Of a stretch of DNA of 57,466 nucleotides, positions 34,221 to 41,710 are shown one piece after another. Origin of the DNA: Chloroflexota bacterium (GTDB lineage: Bacteria > Chloroflexota > Anaerolineae > Aggregatilineales > Aggregatilineaceae); the NCBI GenBank assembly GCA_012729765.1, contig JAAYCM010000031.1, positions 1 through 57,466 on the forward strand, in the 5' to 3' direction. Under the pieces are notes generated by a model. That model saw only the letters and a list, made by a program, of their open reading frames with translations, ran no database searches and was not told the origin of the DNA. Position numbers and translations under genes: made by a program. Position 1 is the stretch's first letter. Each line of letters starts with the position of its first letter.

Positions 34221-34229
34221 ATTATATCA
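34221..34229 (-). promoter_or_regulatory. Extended -10 promoter of the DUF151 gene
   Basis: On the minus strand the sequence reads TGATATAAT, a TGn plus a perfect -10 box. It lies 67 bp before the ATG of the DUF151 gene. The -35 region is weak, as expected for extended -10 promoters. Confidence 0.55.
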
Positions 34230-34280
34230 CCAAGTCAGCGCCGCCAGCAAAGCGGGGCAGCCCCGTGAGCCGCGCCCGGT

Positions 34281-34805
34281 TTACGCCTCGCCGAGGTTCG
34301 GAGCCGTCTCTGGCTGCTCGCCTTCCGGCTCGTCCAGGGCGAGATCGTCGGGCAGGGGCAGGGCAGCCGGATCGAAAGTCTGCGACGCCTCGTGGCTGAT
34401 CATCGTGATCTTGCCGTCGATGAACGCGCCCTCTTCGGTGGCGATCGCCGTCGCACTGATGTCGCCCCACACCCGGCCCGTGCGCAAGAGTTGGACCTTC
34501 TTGCCGCTGACGTTGCCACGCACCGCGCCGGCGATCGAGATATTTTTGGCGAAAATGTCGGCGGTGATTTTCGCCGTTTCGCCGACCAGAATGTTGCCGT
34601 CGATCTCCAGCGTGCCCTCGAATGTCCCATCCAACCGGATATTGGCCTGACTTCTGAGATCTCCACGCAATGTTGAGCTGGCACCCAGCACCGACTCGAA
34701 GCCGACCATCTGGCGCGGCTGGCCGGACGGTGGCGCGCTGTCATCGGGCGCGGGCAACCTGTCGTCGGGGTCAGGTGGTGGTTGGCGACCGCCAAAGATG
34801 GACAT
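34281..34805 (-). CDS. Bactofilin-family cytoskeletal protein
   Basis: The 174-residue product has a disordered N-terminus, then a bactofilin core (about 35-140) of right-handed beta-helix repeats with regular glycine and hydrophobic spacing (L-R-G-D-L-R-S, I-R-L-D-G-T-F-E-G, V-R-G-N-V-S-G). An acidic proline-rich tail follows. Bactofilins polymerise without nucleotide and place wall enzymes or chromosome proteins. No membrane segment is present, unlike the polymer-forming protein encoded at 14907. It follows the DedA gene on the same strand after a 129-bp gap containing a strong inverted repeat. Confidence 0.92.
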   Translation of the reverse strand: MSIFGGRQPPPDPDDRLPAPDDSAPPSGQPRQMVGFESVLGASSTLRGDLRSQANIRLDGTFEGTLEIDGNILVGETAKITADIFAKNISIAGAVRGNVSGKKVQLLRTGRVWGDISATAIATEEGAFIDGKITMISHEASQTFDPAALPLPDDLALDEPEGEQPETAPNLGEA

Positions 34806-34851
34806 GCGAGTCTAGCCCTCCTGATTAGTACGGTCCTTGCTTCAGGACTAT

Positions 34852-34894
34852 ACCCGTCTGAAGGAATGGAGTCAACGTGCCCCTTCAGACGGGT
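34852..34894. repeat. 13-bp inverted repeat between dedA-like and bactofilin genes
   Basis: Perfect 13-bp arms (ACCCGTCTGAAGG and CCTTCAGACGGGT) flank a 17-base loop. On the minus strand, in which both neighbours are transcribed, no T-run follows. A short T-rich stretch follows on the plus strand. It could be a terminator without U-tract, an RNA structure in the bactofilin leader, or an operator. Confidence 0.6.
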
Positions 34895-34934
34895 TAGATT
34901 TTCTCGCGCTCGATGGAGTGACCGCTGCGCCGGG

Positions 34935-35597
34935 CTAGCTGGCGTTGGGCGTCGAATCGCCTTCACCGGCGAGCGCCTGCCGGTGTTCGCGCCGCTGGGA
35001 TAGATAGTCCTGCAAGACATGGATCGCAGGTGGCAGCACCGAGATGAAGACGATCAGGAAGATGATCGGCAGCAGGTAGCGGTCCACATCGGGAATGGCG
35101 TTGCCGAGGAAGTAGCCGGCACTGGTCACACCGACGCCCCACAGAAAGCCGCCCACCACATTGTAAGACAGGAAGCGCCGGTAGTGCATCGTGCCGACCC
35201 CGGCGACAATCGGGGCGAAGGTGCGCACAATCGGCATGAAACGCGCGATGACGATGATCTTGCCGCCGTGTTTCTGGTAGAGTGCTTCGGCGCGGTAGAG
35301 ATGTCTTTTCTTGAAGAGCAGCGAGTCTTCGCGCTGGAAGAGGCGCCTGCCGACGCGGTGGCCGAACCAGTAACCGACGCTGTCCCCGGCAACGGCGGCA
35401 ATAAAACACCCGATCGCCATCGCGGGATAGCTGAAGAAATCCTGCGAGGCCAGGAAGCCCGCCGTGAACAGCAGACTGTCACCGGGCAAGAAAAACCCGA
35501 TCAGCAGACCGGATTCGGCAAAGATGATACCAAACACCCCGATATATCCGACTGTGCGGATAAATTCTTCCAGATCGAAGCCTAGAAGCTCTTCCAT
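34935..35597 (-). CDS. DedA family membrane protein
   Basis: I start at ATG 35597, where the family begins; the frame is open 13 codons upstream. The 220-residue product has about five membrane helices. It shows the DedA motifs F-G-I-I-F-A-E-S-G-L-L-I-G-F-F-L-P-G-D (about 22-40), G-D-S-V-G-Y-W-F-G-H, and H-G-G-K-I-I-V-I-A-R-F-M-P-I-V-R-T. DedA proteins are transporters or scramblases linked to undecaprenyl-phosphate or phospholipid recycling and proton-motive-force homeostasis. The C-terminus is basic, then acidic. It is divergent from the parA operon and precedes bactofilin on its strand. Confidence 0.95.
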   Translation of the reverse strand: MEELLGFDLEEFIRTVGYIGVFGIIFAESGLLIGFFLPGDSLLFTAGFLASQDFFSYPAMAIGCFIAAVAGDSVGYWFGHRVGRRLFQREDSLLFKKRHLYRAEALYQKHGGKIIVIARFMPIVRTFAPIVAGVGTMHYRRFLSYNVVGGFLWGVGVTSAGYFLGNAIPDVDRYLLPIIFLIVFISVLPPAIHVLQDYLSQRREHRQALAGEGDSTPNAS

Positions 35598-35882
35598 GAT
35601 AAACTCCACCCTCAACCGCTGCGTTAAGCAGCCCATGACGACCGGGACATGCAGCCCCGGCCTTGCACCGGACAGGACATCACTGCCACACGGATTCCTG
35701 ATGGGCAGAAAGACGCTAGCCGCTGCATTTCTACAGTGAAGCGGTCAGTGTACCATAGACCCCGCAGGCATGCCTAATGTTGATCGGCCCGGCAGTGGAT
35801 GCCGTAAATCAATACAGGGCCGGTGCGATGTTTCCTTAGTGCGCGGGCGGCGCGCCGGTTCCTCGGCAGGGAAGGGCTATGC
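35598..35882. other. Divergent intergenic region between dedA-like and parA genes
   Basis: This 326-bp gap, of which the last 41 bp before parA is annotated separately, contains no open reading frame with coding character. I see no RNA gene. The parA promoter lies at its right end. The dedA-like promoter should be in the left part, but I could not identify it. Confidence 0.5.
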
Positions 35883-35888
35883 TATAAT
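35880..35888 (+). promoter_or_regulatory. Extended -10 promoter of the parA operon
   Basis: TGCTATAAT is a TGn-type extended -10 box 35 bp before the parA ATG at 35924. There is no good -35 element, as is usual with this promoter class. Confidence 0.65.
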
Positions 35889-35923
35889 GGCATCCAGCGC
35901 GGACTCAATAGGAAGCTAAACGC

Positions 35924-36694
35924 ATGACACGGACGCTGGTAATCGCCAACCAGAAGGGCGGTGTCGGCAAGTCTACTTCGGTGATGAATGTTGGGGTGGT
36001 GCTGGCCGCCAGCGGACGGCGCGTGCTGCTGGTCGATCTCGACCCGCAGGCCGGGCTGACGGCGGCGTTTGGGATCGATTCCTATGATGTGCGGCGCAGT
36101 TCCTATTCGCTGTTGATGGTCGAAAATGCATCGCTGGCGCGCGTGGTGCGCACGGTGCGCGACCGGCTGGCGCTGGCTCCGGCGAGCATCGATCTGGCCC
36201 ACGCCGAGATGCAGCTCGCCCGCCAGCCCGATCCGGCGCGGCGGCTGGCTCACGCGTTGGAACGCAGCCGCATCCCGTTTGACTACATCCTGATCGATAC
36301 GCCGCCCGGCCTGGGCGTGCTGACCGCGAACGGGCTGGCCGCCGCCGATTCGGTGCTGATCCCGGTGCAGTGCCAGTACCTCGCCATGCGCGGCGTCCGC
36401 GCGCTGATCGACACGGTGGAGCGGGTGCAGCAAAACCTGAACAACCGGCTTCAGATCGCCGGGGTGTTCGGCACGATGTACCAGCCCGACTCGCCCCATG
36501 CACAGGAAGTGGTGGACGAGCTGCGCGCCGTGTTTGGCCCCAAAATGATGCAAACCCTGATCCAATATGACGATGTGGCAGCCGAAGCGCCGGTCGCCGG
36601 GCTGTCCGTGCTGGAGTACAGCCCACAGCACCCTGTCGCGCAGGGATATCGCGCGCTGACCGAGGAGATTATTCGTGACAGACTCGACGAATGA
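35924..36694 (+). CDS. parA: ParA/Soj family ATPase (orphan)
   Basis: The 256-residue product is a deviant-Walker ParA ATPase. The P-loop is K-G-G-V-G-K-S-T (residues 11-18) with the signature lysine at 11. V-D-L-D-P-Q is at about 38-43, and I-D-T-P-P-G is the switch II segment near 124. Sequence and length fit chromosomal Soj/ParA. ParA forms ATP-dependent dimers on DNA, and its partner stimulates ATP hydrolysis to move cargo. No parB follows; instead a membrane protein gene overlaps its 3' end by 20 bp. This is therefore an orphan ParA, of the kind that positions protein cargo. Confidence 0.93.
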   Translation: MTRTLVIANQKGGVGKSTSVMNVGVVLAASGRRVLLVDLDPQAGLTAAFGIDSYDVRRSSYSLLMVENASLARVVRTVRDRLALAPASIDLAHAEMQLARQPDPARRLAHALERSRIPFDYILIDTPPGLGVLTANGLAAADSVLIPVQCQYLAMRGVRALIDTVERVQQNLNNRLQIAGVFGTMYQPDSPHAQEVVDELRAVFGPKMMQTLIQYDDVAAEAPVAGLSVLEYSPQHPVAQGYRALTEEIIRDRLDE

Positions 36695-38135
36695 GCAGAG
36701 GCCGCGCGCTTCCCTGCGGGGGAAGGGGCGCGAGATTCTATTAGGCGAAAAGCGGGATGTGCCGGCTGAGGAGCAGCCCGCCGAAACCGTGCCTGCCTCG
36801 CCCTATGCGGAAGAGGTAGATGCCTCGGCACTGGTCGTGACGCCCGAAGAGGCGAACGCCTTGCTGGATTTCGCGCCAGATCAGGACAATGTCCCCGCCG
36901 ACGAGCCGCCGGTCGCGTGGCAGGATGAACTGGCAGTGCAGTTCGACGAACCCCCGCAGGAGACATTCGCGGCGGCAGATGAGCCTGATAGCGAAGTGCC
37001 GCCTGCCGGGACAGTTGAAGCCGTAGACGAATTCGACGTGGCGGAACTGCCGGACGATTTCGACGCGCCGGAAGACCCCGCTGCCTACGACGAGAGCGAT
37101 CCCCTGGCCGAGCGCGATCTGCCTGCTGGCGCGGCGGAAACCCCGGTGCCAGCCGCCGGGAGCGCCGGCGACTGGCCCATGCCGGAGCCGGAAGAATGGC
37201 CAAGCGTGATCGAGGAAGTCGCGGGGGAAGCGTCTGCCGCGCCCGAAGCGGCCCCGGCGGAGCGCACGACGGACAGCCCCGCCGGGCAGCTGGTCCCCGT
37301 CGCCGGGCACGATGGCGGCTTAGTGGTGCCGGAAGGTGCGGTGCTCGAACCCGGCCCGACCGATGTAACCGATCCGTTCGCGCCCCTGGTGCGTCGCCAG
37401 ACCGCGCTGGAACTTTTCACCCCGACCTCGGAGCCGGATAAGGCGCTGCTCGATACGCTGGTCGATGATGAGCGGCTGAAGCAGCTCTGGCAGCAGATCG
37501 ACGCGCTGCACGAAGATCTGGTGAAGACGGTCGAGGGCGATCGCGGTGCGGCGGATGTCTACCAGCGCGAGCTGTTACAGGCCAGCTCGCTGCTGCTGGA
37601 ATCCCGCGCTAACTACGACGACGCCCGCGCCATCGTCAACCGGATCCGTACCGATCTCGCCCGGCAGCAGCAGGTCCGGCGCGATATCGCGCGCTATCGC
37701 CCTCTGCTGCTCAACTACTATCTGGGGTGGGGGATCGCCTGGGCGGTGCTGATGGCGCTGCGCGGGCTGTTTACGGGTGTCGGTGAAGCGTTGGGGATGC
37801 CGATTGTCGGCGCGGTCTACTACCCGATCCTGTTCGGCGTGCTCGGCTCGCTGATCTCCGGCTATCTCACGCTAGACCGGCACACAACCCGCCTGCGCGA
37901 TTTCGACCCGATCCACATCAGCTGGTACCTGTTCACGCCGCTGCTGGGCGGGGTGATGGGCCTGTTGATGTTCCTGCTCTATTCGATTGCCAACCAGGAC
38001 GTGCTCAGCGAGTCCGCGACGTCATTGGAGCGCGCGATCTCGTGGATTCTGGCGGTGGTCGCGGGGATGAATCAAAACACGGTCCTGGGCCAGATGAACG
38101 ATCTGTTCAAGCGCTTCAGCCGGGGCAGCCGCTAG
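36675..38135 (+). CDS. Acidic coiled-coil membrane protein with ParB-like N-terminal peptide
   Basis: The start is GTG 36675, behind GAGGAGAT and inside the 3' end of parA. The 486-residue product has a basic N-terminal peptide R-A-S-L-R-G-K-G-R-E-I-L-L-G-E (about 11-25). This resembles the ParB N-terminal R-G-L-G-R-G-L-x-x-L-L-G segment that activates ParA. A long acidic, proline-rich, likely disordered region follows (about 27-240), then a predicted coiled coil (about 262-333) and three or four membrane helices between 349 and 470. A short basic C-terminus ends the protein. No DNA-binding domain is visible. I infer that it is the membrane-bound partner of the orphan ParA. I do not recognise a family for it. 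Confidence 0.8.
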   Translation: MTDSTNEQRPRASLRGKGREILLGEKRDVPAEEQPAETVPASPYAEEVDASALVVTPEEANALLDFAPDQDNVPADEPPVAWQDELAVQFDEPPQETFAAADEPDSEVPPAGTVEAVDEFDVAELPDDFDAPEDPAAYDESDPLAERDLPAGAAETPVPAAGSAGDWPMPEPEEWPSVIEEVAGEASAAPEAAPAERTTDSPAGQLVPVAGHDGGLVVPEGAVLEPGPTDVTDPFAPLVRRQTALELFTPTSEPDKALLDTLVDDERLKQLWQQIDALHEDLVKTVEGDRGAADVYQRELLQASSLLLESRANYDDARAIVNRIRTDLARQQQVRRDIARYRPLLLNYYLGWGIAWAVLMALRGLFTGVGEALGMPIVGAVYYPILFGVLGSLISGYLTLDRHTTRLRDFDPIHISWYLFTPLLGGVMGLLMFLLYSIANQDVLSESATSLERAISWILAVVAGMNQNTVLGQMNDLFKRFSRGSR

Positions 38136-38137
38136 CT

Positions 38138-38500
38138 TCAGCCCAGGTAAACGCTGTTGTCGGGCGTCCAGGCCGGGACGCATACCGCCAGGAACACAAG
38201 ATCGTCCGGCCCGGTATTGGCGATCTGGTGAACCTGGTTGGGCAAGACCGCGATGCTGTCGCCGGGTGCAAGCGCCGCAGTCTGCCCGTCCACCTCGATC
38301 TGTGCCGCGCCGGAGAGGATATAGAAACTCTCTTCGGCGACAGGATGATAGTGCTTGCGCGAGCGTTTGCCGGGTGGCAGCGTGATCTCGGCCAGGCTGT
38401 AAGCGGTCGTGCCGCCCGCTGCCGCGCCGATCATCTCGCGCACAACCTCGCCGTGCTCGCTGGCAAAGCCCTTGATCTCTGCTGCATTTCGGATAAACAT
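38138..38500 (-). CDS. Cupin domain protein
   Basis: The 120-residue product is a single conserved beta-barrel cupin. Motif 1 is visible around H-Y-H-P-V-A-E-E-S-F-Y-I-L-S-G, with His-x-His and Glu metal ligands. Motif 2 lies around P-G-D-S-I-A-V-L-P-N-Q-V-H-Q, which supplies the last His. Small cupins bind a divalent metal and act as isomerases, dioxygenases or sugar-binding modules. The substrate cannot be told from sequence. It is convergent with the ParA-partner gene (2-bp gap) and lies downstream of the solute-binding protein gene on the same strand. Confidence 0.9.
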   Translation of the reverse strand: MFIRNAAEIKGFASEHGEVVREMIGAAAGGTTAYSLAEITLPPGKRSRKHYHPVAEESFYILSGAAQIEVDGQTAALAPGDSIAVLPNQVHQIANTGPDDLVFLAVCVPAWTPDNSVYLG

Positions 38501-38524
38501 AGTTGCTCCTGAATGGGGGTGGAA

Positions 38525-39367
38525 TCACAGCCAGCGGTCAATGATCGCGTCAAGCGTACCATCGGCCCGCATTTCCGCCAAAACATCCTCGACTTCGGCG
38601 ATCATCCGGAAGTTCTCCTCGCGCAGCGCGATCACGAATTCTTCCGGCACGGCGGTATCCTCGGCCATAACCAGATCGTCATGTTCGGCCAGGTAGAGCC
38701 GCGCGCTGACCACATCGACCAGCGCCGCGTCGGCCTCGCCTGCCTGGACAGCCTGCATAGCTTCCTGGGGCAGCATTGCGCGCACGATATCGAGCGCGTG
38801 CAGCCGGCGCTGCCAGCGCTGCGCGGCCTGATCACCCGCCGACGCGATCTCGACCGCCACAGTTTTTCCGTCCAGATCGCGCCACCGCGTGACCGGCGCG
38901 TCCGGGCGCGAGACGAGCACCTGCCCGGCGTCGAAATAGGGCGGCGTGTAGTGCACCCACTCCTCGTAAGCCGGATTGCGGCGCAGGCCGGAGATCAGAA
39001 AATCGACTGTGCCGATGTACAGCGCGTCGTACAGCCCGTCGTAGCCCATGATCAGGATGCTGGTTTTGACACCCAGCCGCCGCCCGATCTCGTGGGCGAT
39101 GTCGGCTTCCAGTCCGATGATGCCGTCGGGCGTCCACTCGGCGAAGGGGGGATAGTTGGGGTCGAGGCCGACGTACAGGTCGCGGTTGATCTGGCTGCGC
39201 CGCCACGTGCCATCCTGGGGGCCGAACGGCGCGCCGGGCCGGGTCAATACCCAGGCGGCGGCCAGCAGCGCCAGCCCAGCGATCGCGATCAGCGTCAGGC
39301 GCGGATGCTGCCGCGCGGCGTGCACGGTCTGGCGTGCGCGGTGCCGGAGTGCGTGCGCACGGTTCAT
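38525..39367 (-). CDS. Family 3 extracellular solute-binding protein
   Basis: I start at ATG 39367, which overlaps the stop of the preceding gene as ATGA. The 280-residue product has an N-terminal membrane anchor (about residues 25-43, no lipobox) and a family 3 periplasmic binding fold (PBPb/SBP_bac_3) with V-G-L-D-P-N-Y-P-P-F-A-E, G-L-E-A-D-I-A-H-E-I-G and D-F-L-I-S-G-L. These proteins usually bind polar amino acids for ABC uptake. No ABC permease or ATPase lies beside it, so it may be a sensor or a stand-alone binding protein. It is coupled to a glycosidase-like gene, which is an unusual partner. Confidence 0.88.
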   Translation of the reverse strand: MNRAHALRHRARQTVHAARQHPRLTLIAIAGLALLAAAWVLTRPGAPFGPQDGTWRRSQINRDLYVGLDPNYPPFAEWTPDGIIGLEADIAHEIGRRLGVKTSILIMGYDGLYDALYIGTVDFLISGLRRNPAYEEWVHYTPPYFDAGQVLVSRPDAPVTRWRDLDGKTVAVEIASAGDQAAQRWQRRLHALDIVRAMLPQEAMQAVQAGEADAALVDVVSARLYLAEHDDLVMAEDTAVPEEFVIALREENFRMIAEVEDVLAEMRADGTLDAIIDRWL

Positions 39368-40542
39368 GGCAGATAGGGACTTTCCCAGCCGCGCGCGTAA
39401 GCCTGGACCGCCTCGTAGACCGGCCTGATGTGGAAGTCTGACGAGACGAGCGCGTAATAGGCGTCGCGACGGTTGTTGAGATCGAACGGGATGCGGAAGT
39501 TCCACAGGCACAGCGTCTCGGTCCAGGGCCATGCCTCGACCATCTCGAAGGCTTCGAGCGTGTAGACGATGCGTTGGCCGGGGCGCACGGCGTTGGTCCA
39601 GCGCGGGTCATCGTTCCAGCCGCTCTCGGTGATGTAAACCGGGGTCGCGTCGTCGCCATAGCGCGCCATTACCTCGCGCAGCAGCTCCACGCGCCGGAAG
39701 TTGACCACATCGGGATCGGGTGGGTCCTGCGCCGGGCGGGTGAAGCCGTAGGTGTGGACCGCCAGCGCGTCGAAGTAGCCCTTCGCCCCGGCCTCGTACA
39801 TCCGCTCCAGGAAATCGACATCGCTCAGGGCGCTGCCGCTCGCGTCCGGGTTGACGGTAGGGGCCAGCGCGCCGCCCATCACCACCACATCGGGATTGGC
39901 GGCGTGGGCTGCCGTGTAGGACTGGCGCAGCAGCCCGGTATACGCTTCGGGATCGACCGGGCGGTTGCCCCATTCAATGCCGAGATTCGGCTCGTTCCAG
40001 ATGATCACGCCTACGATCTCGTCACCGTAGCGGGCCACGAACGCGCGCACGAAGTCTACAAACTCGTCGTAGTAATCTTCGGTCAGGTAGGTGAGCGTCG
40101 TAACCTTCTCCACGACCGGCGGGCGCGCCCAGTCTGGGACCAGCCCCAGCCGCGCGATCACGCTCAAGCCCTGGTTGCGGGCGTGAAGCATGATCCGATC
40201 GAAGTGTGCCCAGTCATAGCGGCCTTCGTCGTGCTCGGCATAGGGCCAGGGGAAGAATTCGACGATCGTGCTGGCCCCCATCTCGCGCACCATGCTCAGC
40301 GTGCGCTGGACCTTCCATTCCTCGACTTCGTCGGTCAGGCGGGTGTGCACGCACACGGCGGGATGCTGTGTCTCGACGGTTTGGGGCGGGCCAAGCGTGA
40401 CGTGGGCCGGGGCGGGTGTAATTGGGCGGAGTGCGATCAGCACGATCAACAGCCGGACCAGCCAGCCGCCCGTGCGCCATATGGCGGGCGGGACGCGAGA
40501 CGAGATGGAGTGCAGAGTCGGGATCATGGCATCCAGGCGCAT
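39364..40542 (-). CDS. Glycoside hydrolase-like TIM-barrel protein (GH39/GH5-like, clan A)
   Basis: The 392-residue product has an N-terminal hydrophobic signal or anchor (about residues 25-46), then a TIM barrel. The acid/base glutamate is in I-I-W-N-E-P-N (near residue 188), and the likely nucleophile is in Y-I-T-E-S-G-W (near 306), the pattern of clan A glycosidases such as GH39 and GH5. The substrate is unknown. The start may be ATG 40542 or ATG 40527. Its stop overlaps the solute-binding protein start, so the two are co-translated. It should act outside the membrane. Confidence 0.8.
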   Translation of the reverse strand: MRLDAMIPTLHSISSRVPPAIWRTGGWLVRLLIVLIALRPITPAPAHVTLGPPQTVETQHPAVCVHTRLTDEVEEWKVQRTLSMVREMGASTIVEFFPWPYAEHDEGRYDWAHFDRIMLHARNQGLSVIARLGLVPDWARPPVVEKVTTLTYLTEDYYDEFVDFVRAFVARYGDEIVGVIIWNEPNLGIEWGNRPVDPEAYTGLLRQSYTAAHAANPDVVVMGGALAPTVNPDASGSALSDVDFLERMYEAGAKGYFDALAVHTYGFTRPAQDPPDPDVVNFRRVELLREVMARYGDDATPVYITESGWNDDPRWTNAVRPGQRIVYTLEAFEMVEAWPWTETLCLWNFRIPFDLNNRRDAYYALVSSDFHIRPVYEAVQAYARGWESPYLP

Positions 40543-40625
40543 GAGGGACGAACTGGGGCTGCGAGCCGCGGCAGCGGGATCAGCTCAGGCTCACGCGCCT
40601 GGTAAGAGGTAAACGTGAAACAGGT

Positions 40626-40835
40626 TCAGTCACGCTGGGTGCCCAGATCGGTGACCTGACGGACGATCGCCAGCAGGGCGACGGCCAGCTTCATCGCATC
40701 CATCGTCTTGATGCGGGCGGGCCGAAGCTCCGGGTTTTCTTCAGCGGCCCTGGCATAAAAATATGCGGCAAGGATGCCAACTGCCAGGCCGATCACACCA
40801 CCTATGACGTATGTGCGAGTTTTCCAACCGCTCAT
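40626..40835 (-). CDS. Small membrane protein
   Basis: The 69-residue product has one hydrophobic helix (about residues 8-30; Y-V-I-G-G-V-I-G-L-A) followed by a short amphipathic tail. Its membrane segment resembles that of the upstream gene product (Y-V-I-G-G-V and A-A-Y-F-Y), so the two are probable paralogues. It overlaps that gene by 4 bp. I recognise no family. A role in the envelope is likely but not shown. Confidence 0.65.
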   Translation of the reverse strand: MSGWKTRTYVIGGVIGLAVGILAAYFYARAAEENPELRPARIKTMDAMKLAVALLAIVRQVTDLGTQRD

Positions 40836-41071
40836 AGGGGCAGTGCTCCACGGAGCGTGTCTTTCACCTTTTCCAGCGTGGACTTGCGGCGTTCACGCAC
40901 GGACTGGGAATAGAAGTAGGCTGCGACCAGCGCGGCCAGCAGCGCGACCACGCCGCCGATCACATAGGCCCACACCTGTGCATCCTGGTCTTCCAGGTTT
41001 CGGATCAGATCGTTGACCTGATCTTCCAGATTGCGGTTCCGTTCGCGGGTTTGTTGCTGTTGTTCACTCAT
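40832..41071 (-). CDS. Small membrane protein with N-terminal coiled coil
   Basis: The 79-residue product starts with a Gln-rich, then coiled-coil-like, segment (about 5-30; R-N-L-E-D-Q-V-N-D-L), and one membrane helix at about 35-57 (Y-V-I-G-G-V-V-A-L-L). A basic C-terminal helix follows. It overlaps both neighbours: 4 bp with the 69-residue gene and 8 bp with the upstream gene. The three are evidently one operon. No family is recognised. Confidence 0.7.
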   Translation of the reverse strand: MSEQQQQTRERNRNLEDQVNDLIRNLEDQDAQVWAYVIGGVVALLAALVAAYFYSQSVRERRKSTLEKVKDTLRGALPL

Positions 41072-41531
41072 CGGCTGTTTCCTTTCCAGAGGGCAGCGCG
41101 GCTTGCTGCCAACCCCGTATGGTATATTCCCAACGCGTGATCCGGCTGTTCAGGCTGATGAAAGGCCGGGCAACCTTCGGCGCGTACTGGGTTGTCTGTG
41201 CAGCGATTCTGGCGGTGAGGCGGCGGGTGAAGCGCAGCGGCTTCTGGCCGTTGGCATATAACCTGCCTGCGCCCGCCGCGATGACGGCTGCCAGCAGATA
41301 GGGCACCACGCACAGCAGCACCATTGGCAGCAGGACAAACGGAATCGCCAGTATACCGGAGATCGCCATGATCTGCTGGCCCACCAGCGCGTCAGTTGCG
41401 AATGCCACCATCAGCACAACCGCCAGGATGATCAGCCCTAACGCCGGGAGTGCGACCGGCGCGATGATGCGCAGCCAGACTTCACGGCGATGTTTGCGGA
41501 TCGGATCGGTTGCTTTTGGCGATGTGTTCAT
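41064..41531 (-). CDS. Membrane protein of unknown function
   Basis: The 155-residue product has a basic N-terminus, two hydrophobic helices (about 20-45 and 53-90, the second long enough for a hairpin), and a basic amphipathic C-terminal half. It is the first gene of a three-gene operon with two small membrane proteins. No domain is recognised. It is separated from the T/P-linker lipoprotein gene by a 179-bp gap with no clear feature. Confidence 0.7.
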   Translation of the reverse strand: MNTSPKATDPIRKHRREVWLRIIAPVALPALGLIILAVVLMVAFATDALVGQQIMAISGILAIPFVLLPMVLLCVVPYLLAAVIAAGAGRLYANGQKPLRFTRRLTARIAAQTTQYAPKVARPFISLNSRITRWEYTIRGWQQAALPSGKETADE

Positions 41532-41710
41532 GCTTCTCCTATCTGTTTCTTAATTTTATCACGGAAGGAATGAACGTCCAATTCGTGCTCATATCCTGGC
41601 GGCGCTGGCGTATGGAGCGGTGGAGCAGGCAGCGATGGGGAAGGGGCCGGAACCAGGACCGGGCACGGCCTGAGTGTGACCGCGCCCGGCATATAGAGGT
41701 TTCGGAATAC

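Noticed and set aside
34240..34262. Short CGGGGC/GCCCCG hairpin after the bactofilin gene
   Set aside because: The loop is a single base and only a short T stretch follows on the minus strand, so it is too weak to call.
41659..41689. GC-rich hairpin after the T/P/E lipoprotein gene as terminator
   Set aside because: The stem has a mismatch and no T-run follows on the minus strand, so I did not list it as a terminator.
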